Shown: in pieces, positions 7,173 through 16,301 of the stretch
Layout of the letters: the number at the start of each line of letters is the position of its first letter
Numbering within the stretch: the first letter of the stretch is position 1
Source of the DNA: Candidatus Rifleibacteriota bacterium
Lineage (GTDB): Bacteria > Riflebacteria > Ozemobacteria > Ozemobacterales > Ozemobacteraceae
Reading direction: 5' to 3'
Assembly: GCA_029565415.1 (NCBI GenBank)
Contig: JAKQOH010000109.1
Location: 1 to 58,568, forward strand
DNA: 58,568 nucleotides
Position numbers and translations under genes: made by a program
Notes under the pieces: model-generated
Databases searched by the model: none
Told to the model about the DNA's origin: nothing
Seen by the model: only the letters and a program-made list of their open reading frames with translations

Positions 7173-8438
7173 TCAGCCGATCGTCTCGAGAAACGCCTGG
7201 TATTCCCTGACCGAAGCCGCCTGGGCTGTTGCCCGGGCGGCGTTCATCTCGTCGTAATGTGCCTTGACGATCTCGATCAGCCGGCCATCGAGCTTGCCGT
7301 TCGATGCGTGGTCGAGCAGGATCGCCAGCACGCTGTCGGCTTTCATACCCGGCCGGTACGGCCGGTCTTCGGTGAGGGCCGTGAACACGTCGGCGACCGC
7401 CATGATCCGGGCCCCGATCTCGAGGCGGGGGCCGTCGAGATGGAAGGGATACCCGGTGCCGTCGAGCCGCTCGTGATGGAACGAGGCGGCGCGGTTGATG
7501 TCCTGCAGCCCGTCGATCTGCTCGAGCGTGCGGAACGTGCAGAACGTGTGGCTGCGCATCACGTTGTATTCCTCGGGGGTCAGGCAGCCTTTCTTCTCGA
7601 TGATCTCGGTCGGGATGGCCAGTTTGCCCAGATCATGCACGAAGCCGGCGATGCGCAGCCGCAGCGACTCGTTTGCCGAGAGGCCGAGGAGACGCCCGAG
7701 GCACTCGGCGCTGGCCGCGACGCCGCTCGAATGGGTCGCCGTGAACGGGCTGCGGAAATCGATGATGCGCCGGAAGATGTTGGCGAACGAGAGCAGCTCG
7801 TCATTGTCGAGCATGATCGTGCCGAGCCGGCTTGACCGGGCGAGCACCTTGCCCAGCAGTGGGGAAGTGAGATCGAGCCAGAAATACTCGCTGTCGGCGA
7901 GCCGGGTCACGATCTCGACCAGCTCGGGGTGGAACATCGTGTCTGCGTGGCCCCGGATCCGGTCCAGGATTTCGCGTGACTGGCCGAGCACCTCGCGGCC
8001 GCGATCGATCAGCAGACTTATACGGTCTGCTATATGAATCACGTGGCTTCCCAGCGGGACGAGCTCGCCGCCCTGCTGGCGGCCCGCGCCGCCGTTCCAC
8101 GCGACATGGTGGAACCGGACGATCGAGGCCGCGTTCGCGAGAGGCTCGAACTGGCTCAGCAGCGCCGCCCCGGTGACGGCGTGCCGCTGGCCGGTCAGAT
8201 CCTCGAAGCGCAGCGTGTCCATGCGTTCCGAGAGCGAGAGCGCCCCGACGTCGTGGAGCATGCCGGCCATGACGAGGTCGTTGAGCTTGTCACGCGACCA
8301 GTCGAGCTGCTCGGCGATGCGGAACGCCAGCAGGGAGACCTGCAGATGATGGCTCGTCAGCGCCGGGCTGAGCCAGTCCATCACGTCGGAGAGGCAGTTG
8401 AGGAAGTCGAACAGGTTGATTTCGGTGCGGTCGTTCAT
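7173..8438 (-). CDS. Tandem HD-domain c-di-GMP phosphodiesterase (HD-GYP)
   Basis: 421 residues with two HD units. The C-terminal unit is a complete HD-GYP domain: VHDLGKLAIP, SFHHERLDGTGYPFHLDGP and ADVFTALTEDRPYRPG, the residues that bind the metals and hydrolyse cyclic di-GMP. The N-terminal unit keeps MLHDVG and RFHHVAWNGG but has lost the GYP motif, so it is probably regulatory. It starts 6 bp after the stop of the receiver/ATPase/cNMP protein, without a clear ribosome site, so it is likely translationally coupled. Context suggests its activity is set by the upstream cNMP-binding partner. Confidence 0.88.
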   Translation of the reverse strand: MNDRTEINLFDFLNCLSDVMDWLSPALTSHHLQVSLLAFRIAEQLDWSRDKLNDLVMAGMLHDVGALSLSERMDTLRFEDLTGQRHAVTGAALLSQFEPLANAASIVRFHHVAWNGGAGRQQGGELVPLGSHVIHIADRISLLIDRGREVLGQSREILDRIRGHADTMFHPELVEIVTRLADSEYFWLDLTSPLLGKVLARSSRLGTIMLDNDELLSFANIFRRIIDFRSPFTATHSSGVAASAECLGRLLGLSANESLRLRIAGFVHDLGKLAIPTEIIEKKGCLTPEEYNVMRSHTFCTFRTLEQIDGLQDINRAASFHHERLDGTGYPFHLDGPRLEIGARIMAVADVFTALTEDRPYRPGMKADSVLAILLDHASNGKLDGRLIEIVKAHYDEMNAARATAQAASVREYQAFLETIG

Positions 8439-8444
8439 GACGGT

Positions 8445-9734
8445 TCAGTCCCGTGGCGGCAGAAAACGCATGTTGGAGCGCTGGAGACGCTGGGCCAGCA
8501 GACGTGAGAGCAGCAGGGCATAATGGGGGCGCCGTCGCACGGCCTCGATGAACTCTTTTTTCGAGATGCGGATCAGCGTTCCGTCGGTCTGGGCGCGGAT
8601 CGAAGCCGAGCGGCTTTTTCCGAGCAGGAACGACGTCTCCCCGAGGAAGATGTCGTCGGCCGACAGCGTCGTGACGGGGAAGCCGTTGATCACCACATCG
8701 TAGCGGCCCTTGACGATGTAATACAGGTAGGTGCTGGGATCGCCCTGGTGGTACAGATACTCGCCGGCCTCGATCTGGAGCGGCTCGATGTCGGTGAACA
8801 GGGCCGGGGGCGGCGAGGCGGCATCGAGGGCATGGACGACCTCGAAGCTGACGGTGTTGCCGGAGGCGTTGTAGGTCATGTTCCGGGTGAACCGGCTGGC
8901 GAGCAGGATGCCGCGGCCATGCAGCCGGAACCCGGACTCCTCGCCGGTTCTCTCGAAAAACCGCTTCCAGTCGAAGCCACGGCCTTCGTCGGTGATGGTG
9001 AACCGGGAGCCGGCCTTGCAGATGCCGTACTCGAACGTGACGTGGCGATCGGCGATCTCGCCCGCGCGCGACCGGCGCTCGATCAGATCGACCATCGAGC
9101 CGCCCTTTTCGAGCCAGGCGTTCTTCTCGTCGAACGTGATGCCGCAGTTGCCGTGCTCGATGGCGTTCACGAGCAGCTCGAACAGCGCGAACCCGAGGTT
9201 GCTCTTCCCCTCGATATCGATCCGGCCGCCTGCATACAGGAAATTGCACAGCAGATTGGCGTAACACCGCGCCTCAATGATGTGGTTCTCGAGCTTGAAC
9301 GAGCCCGAGATGTTCGTGATCAGCCCGCCGCCGAGGCTGTGCTGGAACAGGAGCCGGCGGTTCCGATGGATGATGCTCATGATGCGCGGCAGGTAATCCT
9401 CGAGGGTCCGCTCGTGAAGCGTGACGATCAGGTTCGCCTCCCGGATCGAGTCGAGGCGCCGGATCTCCCGGTCGTCGTCGTGGATCGCGATGATGCCGCC
9501 CGGAACGAGCCAGGGATCGCCGAGAATGAACTCGAGGAGTTCGAACGGCTTGAGCTCCGGGCAGGAAAAATCGAGCAGAATCAGCTCGGGCATTTCGAGG
9601 GTGAGATACTCCCGGGCCGTCTGGACATCGGGAACGACGGTCAGACGGAGGCTCTCCCGGCACTCGGCGGGAAGAAGCCGCTCGATCTGGGAAATGAGCG
9701 TCGGATTGCCGCTGATCAGCGGAAGCGGCCGCAT
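8445..9734 (-). CDS. Receiver-like / HATPase / cNMP-binding signalling protein
   Basis: 429 residues in three parts. Residues 1-125 resemble a receiver domain with D55 at the phospho-acceptor place (LILLDFS) but without the acidic pair near the N-terminus. Residues 150-300 are an anti-sigma-type HATPase: N-box E186-N190 (ELLVNAIEHGN), D249-EGRGF and LHGRGILLASRF. Residues 310-420 are a cyclic-nucleotide-binding domain whose phosphate cassette GE...RSASIRAQT (E366, R375, S376) closely follows E. coli CRP, including the Arg-Ser pair. It therefore probably senses cAMP and controls a sigma factor or partner by phosphorylation or sequestration. AGGAGG precedes ATG 9734; the promoter is at 9764-9792. 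The HD-GYP gene follows. Confidence 0.8.
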   Translation of the reverse strand: MRPLPLISGNPTLISQIERLLPAECRESLRLTVVPDVQTAREYLTLEMPELILLDFSCPELKPFELLEFILGDPWLVPGGIIAIHDDDREIRRLDSIREANLIVTLHERTLEDYLPRIMSIIHRNRRLLFQHSLGGGLITNISGSFKLENHIIEARCYANLLCNFLYAGGRIDIEGKSNLGFALFELLVNAIEHGNCGITFDEKNAWLEKGGSMVDLIERRSRAGEIADRHVTFEYGICKAGSRFTITDEGRGFDWKRFFERTGEESGFRLHGRGILLASRFTRNMTYNASGNTVSFEVVHALDAASPPPALFTDIEPLQIEAGEYLYHQGDPSTYLYYIVKGRYDVVINGFPVTTLSADDIFLGETSFLLGKSRSASIRAQTDGTLIRISKKEFIEAVRRRPHYALLLSRLLAQRLQRSNMRFLPPRD

Positions 9735-9763
9735 CGATCCTCCTGCGTGGACGGGCTTCCCCT

Positions 9764-9792
9764 ACTATACCCTGACCGGCCTCATTCGCCAA
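9764..9792 (-). promoter_or_regulatory. Promoter of the cNMP-sensor/HD-GYP pair
   Basis: On the minus strand TTGGCG (9787-9792) and TATAGT (9764-9769) are 17 bases apart, giving a start near 9757 and a leader of about 23 nt to ATG 9734. Confidence 0.5.
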
Positions 9793-9804
9793 GAGGCCGG
9801 CGTC

Positions 9805-12800
9805 TCAGCGTCGGCGGCGTCCCGGGACATGCCGTGAGACGAGCAGTCGGACGAGGCGCACGGGGCGCGATTTCCCCTTGACCTGCGTTTCACCGAGCTG
9901 CTCGAAGCTGCCGATGTCCCTGACGTGCTGCCGGAGAGCGTCGTCGAGGACGATGCCGGCCGGGTCGAACTTCTCCGCCAGGGACGCGGCGCGCGCGGCG
10001 AGGTTGACGGTGTCCCCGATGATCGTGTGGTCGCGCCGGTCGCCCGAGCCGAGTATGCCGGCGATGACGGGGCCGATCGTCAGGCCGACTGCCGGAGCGA
10101 TGGCCAGCCGCCCTTCACGGAAGGCATGATGCAGTTGCCGGGCAGCCGCAACCGCTGTGGAACCACGATTCGTGGGGAAGACGGCAAGGAGCTTCGGGCC
10201 CAGGAGTTTGTCGATATCCGCGCCTGCGGCATGAAGAATCCGGCCGGCGACGACGACGTGCCGGTTCAGGAAGAGCAGAGCCTCTTCGGGAGGCATTTCG
10301 GCCATGCGGGACTCGATGCCGGGAAAGGAGACAAAGCAGACGATCGAGTCGCGCCGGCTGCCCTCGCGGGCCAGGAGCTCCCCGTCCTGCGTCGTGGCAG
10401 CCGTCAGGGCCGACCCGGATACCATACGGCTGAGAATATCACGTTCCTCGAGGCCGCGCGTCATCATGTTGAAGGCGCCCGCCAGTTCACCGAGCTCGTC
10501 GGTCCGGTCGGATTCGACCCGATGGGCATACCGGCCCGCGCCGATCGCGCGGATTCCCTCTATCAGGCTTCGGAGCGGGGCCGTGATGTCCCGGGTGACG
10601 CTGGCGGCGAGCAGAAGAATGATCAGCCCGGTCAGAAGAAGCATCACGTTCAGGTCGTGTCTGAGCGCCTCGGTTTCGGCGCGGATCGGGGCTTCATCGG
10701 CAAGAGCGGTGAAGACGAACTGCCGCGATGCCTCGCCGGGGGTTCCTTCGACCAGCCAGCTGGTTCCTCCGGCTTCCATTCGAAGGCTGAGGGGGCTGGC
10801 GGAAGCGTCCACCTGGCGGGCGACATTGCGGAGAAAGGGAAACCGCTCGCCGGTCTCGGGATAGCACGGCTCCCCGATGAGATCCCTCTGGAAGGCGAAA
10901 ACCGGCCCGTCACGCCAGGGCCCGGAAAGCGTGCGCGCCATGGCATTGTTCTCGTTGGGCTTCGCCCGGAGCAGGGCGGTGAGAAGAAACTCGGGATGGG
11001 AAGGCGCCGGAAGGAAGAGTTCGTAGATCATGATCATGCCGATGCCGGCCTCGATCAGGACGGGTTCACTCTTGCCGTTGAGCCAGTCGAAGAAGGACTC
11101 GGGACCGAGGATCGACTGGAAGATCTCTCGCCCGACATCCCAGACAATTTCCTGCCTGGTTTCAGCGGCTGAGCCGCGCTCTCCGTCCACGATGAGTTGG
11201 CTGCCCGAGGGAGCGGCAGGGGCCCCGCCCCGGGCGGCGATCGCCTGGTTCGCCACCTGGTTCATGAGCTGCGGAAGCATGCTGGATTCGCCCCCAAGGT
11301 CTTCGGGACGCACCTGATCCCTCACATAGCTGCCCATGCCGGCGAGGATCAGCTTCCTGAGCGAGATGTCGACGGGCTTCTGATAGAGGCGCATGAATTT
11401 CCGTCTCAACTCTGATTCCAGGTCGACCCGGGCTCCGGGGAGCCCGGCGGCATCCCGCCGCGCCGCAGCCAGGAACTCCGGTGTGCTGAACAGCCGATCG
11501 ATCAGATGCCAGATGCGTGGCCGGTGCGAGAGACTTTGCAGCTCCAGCAGTTGCATCGTGCGCCGAAGGTCCGAGCGCACCTCCTGCACCCGCATCTCGT
11601 GTCGCTCGGCAGCATACGGCTCGATGACCAGAAACGTCGCCGTCAGCGGAAACAGCGCGGCGAGGAAGAAACCGGCTGTCAACTGACGGCCGAGGCTCGT
11701 GACCAGTCCGCCCTGGCAAAAAAGAGTCGAGTACCAGATCAGAAGACCGAGGATGGAGGCCGACCAAACGATGATCCGGAGCGTCAGAGTGCGGAATCCC
11801 GATCCTGGGGGGGATTCAGGGAACTTCTGGGCGCCAAGGACGGTATACGGTTTCCCGAAAAAGGCTGTTCCCCGGGAGACGAGCCAGCCTTCCGGTGCGG
11901 GTTTTCCTCGAAGGCAATCCCTGAGAGGCTTCTTGGTCCAGGCCCGATCAGCCCTGATCTGGCCGCTGCCTTCCGGGATGAACGCAAGGGAGATGCCCCG
12001 GGCGGCATATCTGCGGATCGTCGAATGGATCGTGTGACCGCCCGGTTCCGGCTGAGGAATGATGAACACAATCCCGCCGAAGATGAGCTGTTTCCAGGTT
12101 TCCGGCTGCAGCCGCCCCAGGTTCGGTCGGAAAAGCGCGTCTCGCGTGGGAGGGCGGAGAACGACGGGGAGACGCACCGGATCGAGAAGAGGCATCCAGA
12201 ACAGCAGCGACGGTTGGCCTCGGAACAGGATCGGCGCCGCCGTTCCCCGGATTTCGTGATTGTAATACGTGACGGTCTGGACCGAGCCGAGATAGTGTGG
12301 AATAGCATCAGATATACGTCTGGATTCGGTCGCCGAAACCGAGCCGACAAGGCTTTGTGTGAGCAGGCCGAGAAAATCACGAAGAAACACCAGCTCCTCC
12401 GGGGAATGCGGCCCAAGGATGTCCGATCGGGCGGGCGTTCCGGTCTGGCTCAGGATCAGGGTGGGTGTCAGGTTTGAAGATCGGAGCCGCATGGACAGCG
12501 CTTCGAGCTCCGTCGAAGGACTCGATCCGGAAGCTGCAAGGCGTTCGGCGAAGCGGAGGGACTCCTCTTCGAACTGCTCGGCGATCAGAAGGCGGGTGAG
12601 GTCCTGATGGCGGGTGAGGTGGATGGCGGTGTCGAGAAGCCTGGCGGCATTCTGGCGCCTCATCTCGAGGGTGTAGGTTTCCGTCTCTGTCAGCGAAGCA
12701 CGAATCAGCCAGGCCGGGAGCAGGAGAACCAGCGCCCCGGCAAGAAAGACCAGGAGTTTCAGAGAAAGCGGCGGACGGATTGTGGACGTTTCGCTCATCC

Positions 12801-12807
12801 CGATCAT
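9805..12807 (-). CDS. Membrane class III cyclase, C2-like half (no metal Asp)
   Basis: 1000 residues: membrane helix about 17-39, extracytoplasmic domain, two helices about 345-400, a second extracytoplasmic domain, helix about 715-738, HAMP 740-790 and a C-terminal class III nucleotide cyclase domain from about 821. Both metal aspartates are gone: S827 in CFVSFPGIE and P871 in DKLLGPKLL. The purine-specifying K867 and T928 and the transition-state N935 and R939 (GDTVNLAARA) are all kept; Lys/Thr is an adenylate-cyclase pairing known from CyaC. Alone it should be inactive. It overlaps the end of the paralogous cyclase gene by 4 bp (ATGA), and that paralog has the opposite losses. An alternative start is ATG 12798. 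Confidence 0.85.
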   Translation of the reverse strand: MIGMSETSTIRPPLSLKLLVFLAGALVLLLPAWLIRASLTETETYTLEMRRQNAARLLDTAIHLTRHQDLTRLLIAEQFEEESLRFAERLAASGSSPSTELEALSMRLRSSNLTPTLILSQTGTPARSDILGPHSPEELVFLRDFLGLLTQSLVGSVSATESRRISDAIPHYLGSVQTVTYYNHEIRGTAAPILFRGQPSLLFWMPLLDPVRLPVVLRPPTRDALFRPNLGRLQPETWKQLIFGGIVFIIPQPEPGGHTIHSTIRRYAARGISLAFIPEGSGQIRADRAWTKKPLRDCLRGKPAPEGWLVSRGTAFFGKPYTVLGAQKFPESPPGSGFRTLTLRIIVWSASILGLLIWYSTLFCQGGLVTSLGRQLTAGFFLAALFPLTATFLVIEPYAAERHEMRVQEVRSDLRRTMQLLELQSLSHRPRIWHLIDRLFSTPEFLAAARRDAAGLPGARVDLESELRRKFMRLYQKPVDISLRKLILAGMGSYVRDQVRPEDLGGESSMLPQLMNQVANQAIAARGGAPAAPSGSQLIVDGERGSAAETRQEIVWDVGREIFQSILGPESFFDWLNGKSEPVLIEAGIGMIMIYELFLPAPSHPEFLLTALLRAKPNENNAMARTLSGPWRDGPVFAFQRDLIGEPCYPETGERFPFLRNVARQVDASASPLSLRMEAGGTSWLVEGTPGEASRQFVFTALADEAPIRAETEALRHDLNVMLLLTGLIILLLAASVTRDITAPLRSLIEGIRAIGAGRYAHRVESDRTDELGELAGAFNMMTRGLEERDILSRMVSGSALTAATTQDGELLAREGSRRDSIVCFVSFPGIESRMAEMPPEEALLFLNRHVVVAGRILHAAGADIDKLLGPKLLAVFPTNRGSTAVAAARQLHHAFREGRLAIAPAVGLTIGPVIAGILGSGDRRDHTIIGDTVNLAARAASLAEKFDPAGIVLDDALRQHVRDIGSFEQLGETQVKGKSRPVRLVRLLVSRHVPGRRRR

Positions 12808-15752
12808 GCCTCCGTTTCCCTGGCAAGGTGATCGAGGGTCACACCGGCTCTGAACGCATATCCCTTGGTCTCATGGCCGGTCATGGGAGAGAGAAGGGGA
12901 GTGAGCGGGCCGCACTCCCGGGCGATGTCCGGGGCAAGGATGAGAGGAAGGCCTGGAGCCGATTTTGAGAGGGCCTCGAGGGCCGTGGCCTTCGCGACGG
13001 CCTCGCCGAGCATGACGATTTCGAACCGGATCGCCGGATCACCGATGCCGCCGAACAGCAGATTGCCGGAACACAGGCCGATGCCGGTTGCATAGGGGAC
13101 CAATCCGGATCGGGCCCGTTCTTCGTTGATCGATGCCACGCCCCGGAGCATGGCGATTCCGGCGTGAACGGCCCGCAGGGGAAAACCGGTATCGACCGGG
13201 GAGCGGGGCTCGAACACGGCCTGGATGGCATCGCCGATGAACCGGTCTATACGGCCCCCGTGGCGGTGGATAACCCCTGCCATGACGTCGAAATGGCGAT
13301 TCAGCAGGCCGGTGATGACCGGGGCCGGCTGGTTTTCGCACAGGGTCGTGAACGAACGGATGTCGGACACCAGGACGATCCCGGGGCCGCGTCGCGGCTG
13401 GGCGACGGTTCCTGCCGTGACGGCCTGGAGAGCCGCATCCGAGACGAACGTCGAGAGCCGCTGCCGCTGTCGCAGACCTTCGGTCATCTCGTCGAATGCG
13501 CGGCTGAGAATGCCGAGTTCGTCCGACCGGTCGAGAAGAACGCGGGTGTCGAGGTCGCCGTTCGTCACGGCCGTCACGCCGGCGTGAACCGATGCGATCG
13601 ATGGCACGACCCGCCAGGCCGTTACCCCGCCGAGGAGGATGACCATGGCGAGGCTGAACCAGAGCATTGTCAACAGCTTCCGGCGCCGGGCCTCGAAGGC
13701 CGCAAAGGCGGGGTCGACCGGGAGCGCCGCGGTGAAGCAGATATCCGTCATCGTTTTCGAGGGACGGGCGAAGATGAGCCAGTCGTCCGGTGCCACCCGG
13801 CGGTCTGCGAACACGCCGCCCTGTCTCATGGCCTCCAGTGCCGGCCGTTCGAGCAACTTCTGCTGTCGGGCCGAGACCGGCATGAGCGGCACGAGACGGT
13901 TTCGCTCCTGGCGCCAGGCTACGAACTCGCCCCCGGGATGCAGGCGTGCGAACTCGATCAGGGCTGTGCGGATGACTTCCTTGTCCAGGAGCTTGTCGTG
14001 CCAGGCGATCAGAAATGCGATCAGATCGCCCTTGCCGGTCTGAACGAAGTCGTGGAGTTTGACCAGCCAGTGGCTGCCGGCGCGGATAAACTCAGGAATT
14101 CCCCGGTGCATCTCGGCCAGCTGGGTCATGTTCGTATAGGAAACCTGATTGAAGGCATCCCAGAACACGTCATCGCGCGAGGAAAAAGGATTCTCGCGGG
14201 GAGGGGCGGATTTGTGGGTGATCTCATACCGGTTTCGAAGAGCCTTGACGAGATATATTTTAAAATATTTATGAATGCCTTCGATCTGCTCGGGGGTCAG
14301 GAGTGCCCCGTACGTCGCGAGTTCGTTGCCATACATGTCGAAGAGGAAAACGGCAGAGAGAGGAAGCGCCGGAGAGGCGTTCGAGAATTCGCGGACCATC
14401 ATGTCCGCCAGCCCGGGTGCCTGCGTGCCCTGTTCCCGCACCGCTTTTTGCCAGGCGGGATTCGCGGTGACGCGGGAAAATGCCGCAAGATATCGGCTCT
14501 GGAACTGGTCCTTGCTCTGGTCGATCGAAGCCAGGGTCGAGGACAGGCTTCGCTCGAGCCCGTGCAGAATGGCTTTGCGGCGCTCATCGACATAGCCGGA
14601 AACCGTCTGGATCGCGATGGAGAGCGGGAGGGCGCAAACGAGTCCGTAGAGGCCGAGGAATCTCCAGGCAAGCGGAATGGACGGCCATTGTCCGAGAAGA
14701 AGGCCCCGCATCGAGACGAGCAGACCGCCGGCGGCGAGGAGCATGCCGGCAAGCTTGAACGAAAGAGGAGTCGCAGGAGGCGACTCCGCCGGGAGCAGGA
14801 CCGCGGCAAGGTGGGAGGAGTTCAGGACTGGGCGGGTGTACAGCCGATACCGGCCGATGGGTTCACCCCAGGGGGAGAGGGCTCGTTCCCGCTCACGGAA
14901 GGGAATGCGCCGATAGGCCTCCCGCCAGGCTGCAAACAGTCGGGAACGGAGAATGCGCTTCGGAAACACGTCGCCGATGCCGGAAGGATGCGCCCGGACG
15001 AAACCGTTCCAGCGAACTCCCCGGCTGCGCACCGCCTCGGCTGATATTTTCATGGATATATATTTTGCATGTTTTGTTTCCGGAACGAGAACGATGAACC
15101 CGGCGGCTGGCCGCGTCCCGTCCGTGATCATGTCCCAGATCAGATACTGCTGGATCCTCTCACACGTGACCCTGATCGGAATGCCCCTGAGGCTCTGGGC
15201 GACGGGCGCCGGCTCCATGCCGACACCGAACAGGGTTCCCAGAAGCTTTGTGACGCGACGCTCGTCCGCATCCGACCGGCTTTTCCCCTGGTGCCGCGAG
15301 GCGAGGTGATGAAACACCTGGATCATGGCCTGACGGCCGAGTCCCCCGGCGGGCGGGGCGTGGAGCAGGCGCGGAGGGGCGTCCGGAGAGGCCTTGGAAT
15401 ACTCGAAAAGCCAGACTCTGGTGTCGGGAAAATGTTGCCAGATGCGGCTCGAGAGGGATCCCCAGGGGGCCTGGGCGCCGCGGGCAATGCCCAGATCCTC
15501 GAGGCAGTTCGTCAGGCGGGCGCCGTGGAAGAGGAGCTGGTCCCGAAGCCGCCACTGAAGCGACATCGCTTCCAGGACACGGCGGGCCTCTTCCGACTGG
15601 CGTTGCCGGTGAAAGGCGCTCTCCCGGCTCATCGAACGATGAATGCCGATATAGATCGAGAACAGCGTCAGTGCGGCGAGAATCACGGCCGGCAGATAGG
15701 TCGGGATTGCGCCTTGACGTGGGGTCCGGTGGGCTGCGAGTGTCGTCGGCAT
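12804..15752 (-). CDS. Membrane class III cyclase, C1-like half (keeps metal Asp)
   Basis: 982 residues from ATG 15752, with the same plan as its downstream paralog: one N-terminal helix, an extracytoplasmic domain, two helices, a second extracytoplasmic domain, a fourth helix, HAMP (VTNGDLDTRV...RSDELGILSRAFDEM) and a cyclase domain. Metal aspartates D797 (LVSDIRSFT) and D841 (DRFIGDAIQAVF) are present, but the purine-contacting Lys is R837 and the catalytic Asn and Arg are A920 and A924 (GEAVAKATAL). So it supplies only the metal half of a site. An ATG at 15872 would extend it into the ssb gene; neither start has a clear ribosome site, and a 10-bp hairpin lies just upstream of 15752. Confidence 0.82.
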   Translation of the reverse strand: MPTTLAAHRTPRQGAIPTYLPAVILAALTLFSIYIGIHRSMSRESAFHRQRQSEEARRVLEAMSLQWRLRDQLLFHGARLTNCLEDLGIARGAQAPWGSLSSRIWQHFPDTRVWLFEYSKASPDAPPRLLHAPPAGGLGRQAMIQVFHHLASRHQGKSRSDADERRVTKLLGTLFGVGMEPAPVAQSLRGIPIRVTCERIQQYLIWDMITDGTRPAAGFIVLVPETKHAKYISMKISAEAVRSRGVRWNGFVRAHPSGIGDVFPKRILRSRLFAAWREAYRRIPFRERERALSPWGEPIGRYRLYTRPVLNSSHLAAVLLPAESPPATPLSFKLAGMLLAAGGLLVSMRGLLLGQWPSIPLAWRFLGLYGLVCALPLSIAIQTVSGYVDERRKAILHGLERSLSSTLASIDQSKDQFQSRYLAAFSRVTANPAWQKAVREQGTQAPGLADMMVREFSNASPALPLSAVFLFDMYGNELATYGALLTPEQIEGIHKYFKIYLVKALRNRYEITHKSAPPRENPFSSRDDVFWDAFNQVSYTNMTQLAEMHRGIPEFIRAGSHWLVKLHDFVQTGKGDLIAFLIAWHDKLLDKEVIRTALIEFARLHPGGEFVAWRQERNRLVPLMPVSARQQKLLERPALEAMRQGGVFADRRVAPDDWLIFARPSKTMTDICFTAALPVDPAFAAFEARRRKLLTMLWFSLAMVILLGGVTAWRVVPSIASVHAGVTAVTNGDLDTRVLLDRSDELGILSRAFDEMTEGLRQRQRLSTFVSDAALQAVTAGTVAQPRRGPGIVLVSDIRSFTTLCENQPAPVITGLLNRHFDVMAGVIHRHGGRIDRFIGDAIQAVFEPRSPVDTGFPLRAVHAGIAMLRGVASINEERARSGLVPYATGIGLCSGNLLFGGIGDPAIRFEIVMLGEAVAKATALEALSKSAPGLPLILAPDIARECGPLTPLLSPMTGHETKGYAFRAGVTLDHLARETEA

Positions 15753-15754
15753 GT

Positions 15755-15790
15755 CGGGTTGCCCACCATCATACACCGGCGGGCAACCCG
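15755..15790 (-). promoter_or_regulatory. Intercistronic 10-bp hairpin between ssb and cyclase
   Basis: CGGGTTGCCC and GGGCAACCCG are perfect inverted arms around a 16-nt loop, immediately before ATG 15752 on the minus strand. No U-tract follows, so it is more likely a stability, processing or translation-control element than a terminator. Confidence 0.5.
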
Positions 15791-15801
15791 GGTCACGAGA
15801 G

Positions 15802-16203
15802 TCAGAAGGGGGCGTCGACGGGGCCGGTCTGGCTGCCTCCTCCGTCGGCAAGGGCCGTTGCTTGCTGTTCATCGGGGCGCGAGAGGAAGGTGACGTTCTC
15901 GGCGACGATTTCGGTGTAGTAGCGGGGCCGCCCTTCCCCGGCCTCGAATTTCGAGATCCGCAGCCGCCCCTCGACGAGCACGGGCATGCCCTTGCGCAGG
16001 TGGCCGAGACAGCGTTCCGCGGCCGCGGCCCACACCGTCACATTGACGAAACTGGTCTCGACGCTGGTCTGGCCCTCGGGATTGCGGAACGCGTGGTTCA
16101 CCGCGACGGAAAGGCCGGCCCGATTCGTGCCGTCCCGCGACTGGCGTGCCTGCGGATCACGCGTGAGATGACCGGCGATGACGACCTTGTTCAGGGAAAT
16201 CAT
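15802..16203 (-). CDS. ssb: Single-stranded DNA-binding protein
   Basis: 133 residues with an OB-fold SSB domain: MISLNKVVIAGHLTRDPQAR, TSFVNVTVWAAAAERC, LRKGMPVLVEGRLRISKFE and RYYTEIVAENVTFLSRP. It coats single-stranded DNA in replication, repair and transformation. The tail is short and ends GPVDAPF, a reduced form of the usual DDDIPF protein-binding tip. GAGGAGG lies 5 nt before ATG 16203. It sits between a YdcF-like gene and two cyclase genes, downstream of comEC, which favours a role in handling incoming DNA, though it may also be the housekeeping SSB. Confidence 0.92.
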   Translation of the reverse strand: MISLNKVVIAGHLTRDPQARQSRDGTNRAGLSVAVNHAFRNPEGQTSVETSFVNVTVWAAAAERCLGHLRKGMPVLVEGRLRISKFEAGEGRPRYYTEIVAENVTFLSRPDEQQATALADGGGSQTGPVDAPF

Positions 16204-16225
16204 GGATGCCTCCTCGATTGATGTT

Positions 16226-16255
16226 CGATCGGATGTCTGGTTGCACATCCGATCG
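16226..16255. promoter_or_regulatory. Perfect 11-bp inverted repeat upstream of ssb
   Basis: CGATCGGATGT and ACATCCGATCG flank an 8-base loop. It lies about 23 bases upstream of the ssb ATG in the 98-bp gap after the YdcF-like gene. It could be an operator or a processing hairpin separating ssb expression from the genes before it. Confidence 0.5.
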
Positions 16256-16301
16256 GTCATCGGTCGGGCGGGAGGTTCGGGGAAAAAATTTTCGGGAATC
16301 T

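Noticed and set aside
13164..15044. A 626-codon plus-strand frame opposite the C1-like cyclase
   Set aside because: Antisense shadow without recognisable motifs; the cyclase, HAMP and membrane segments are on the other strand.
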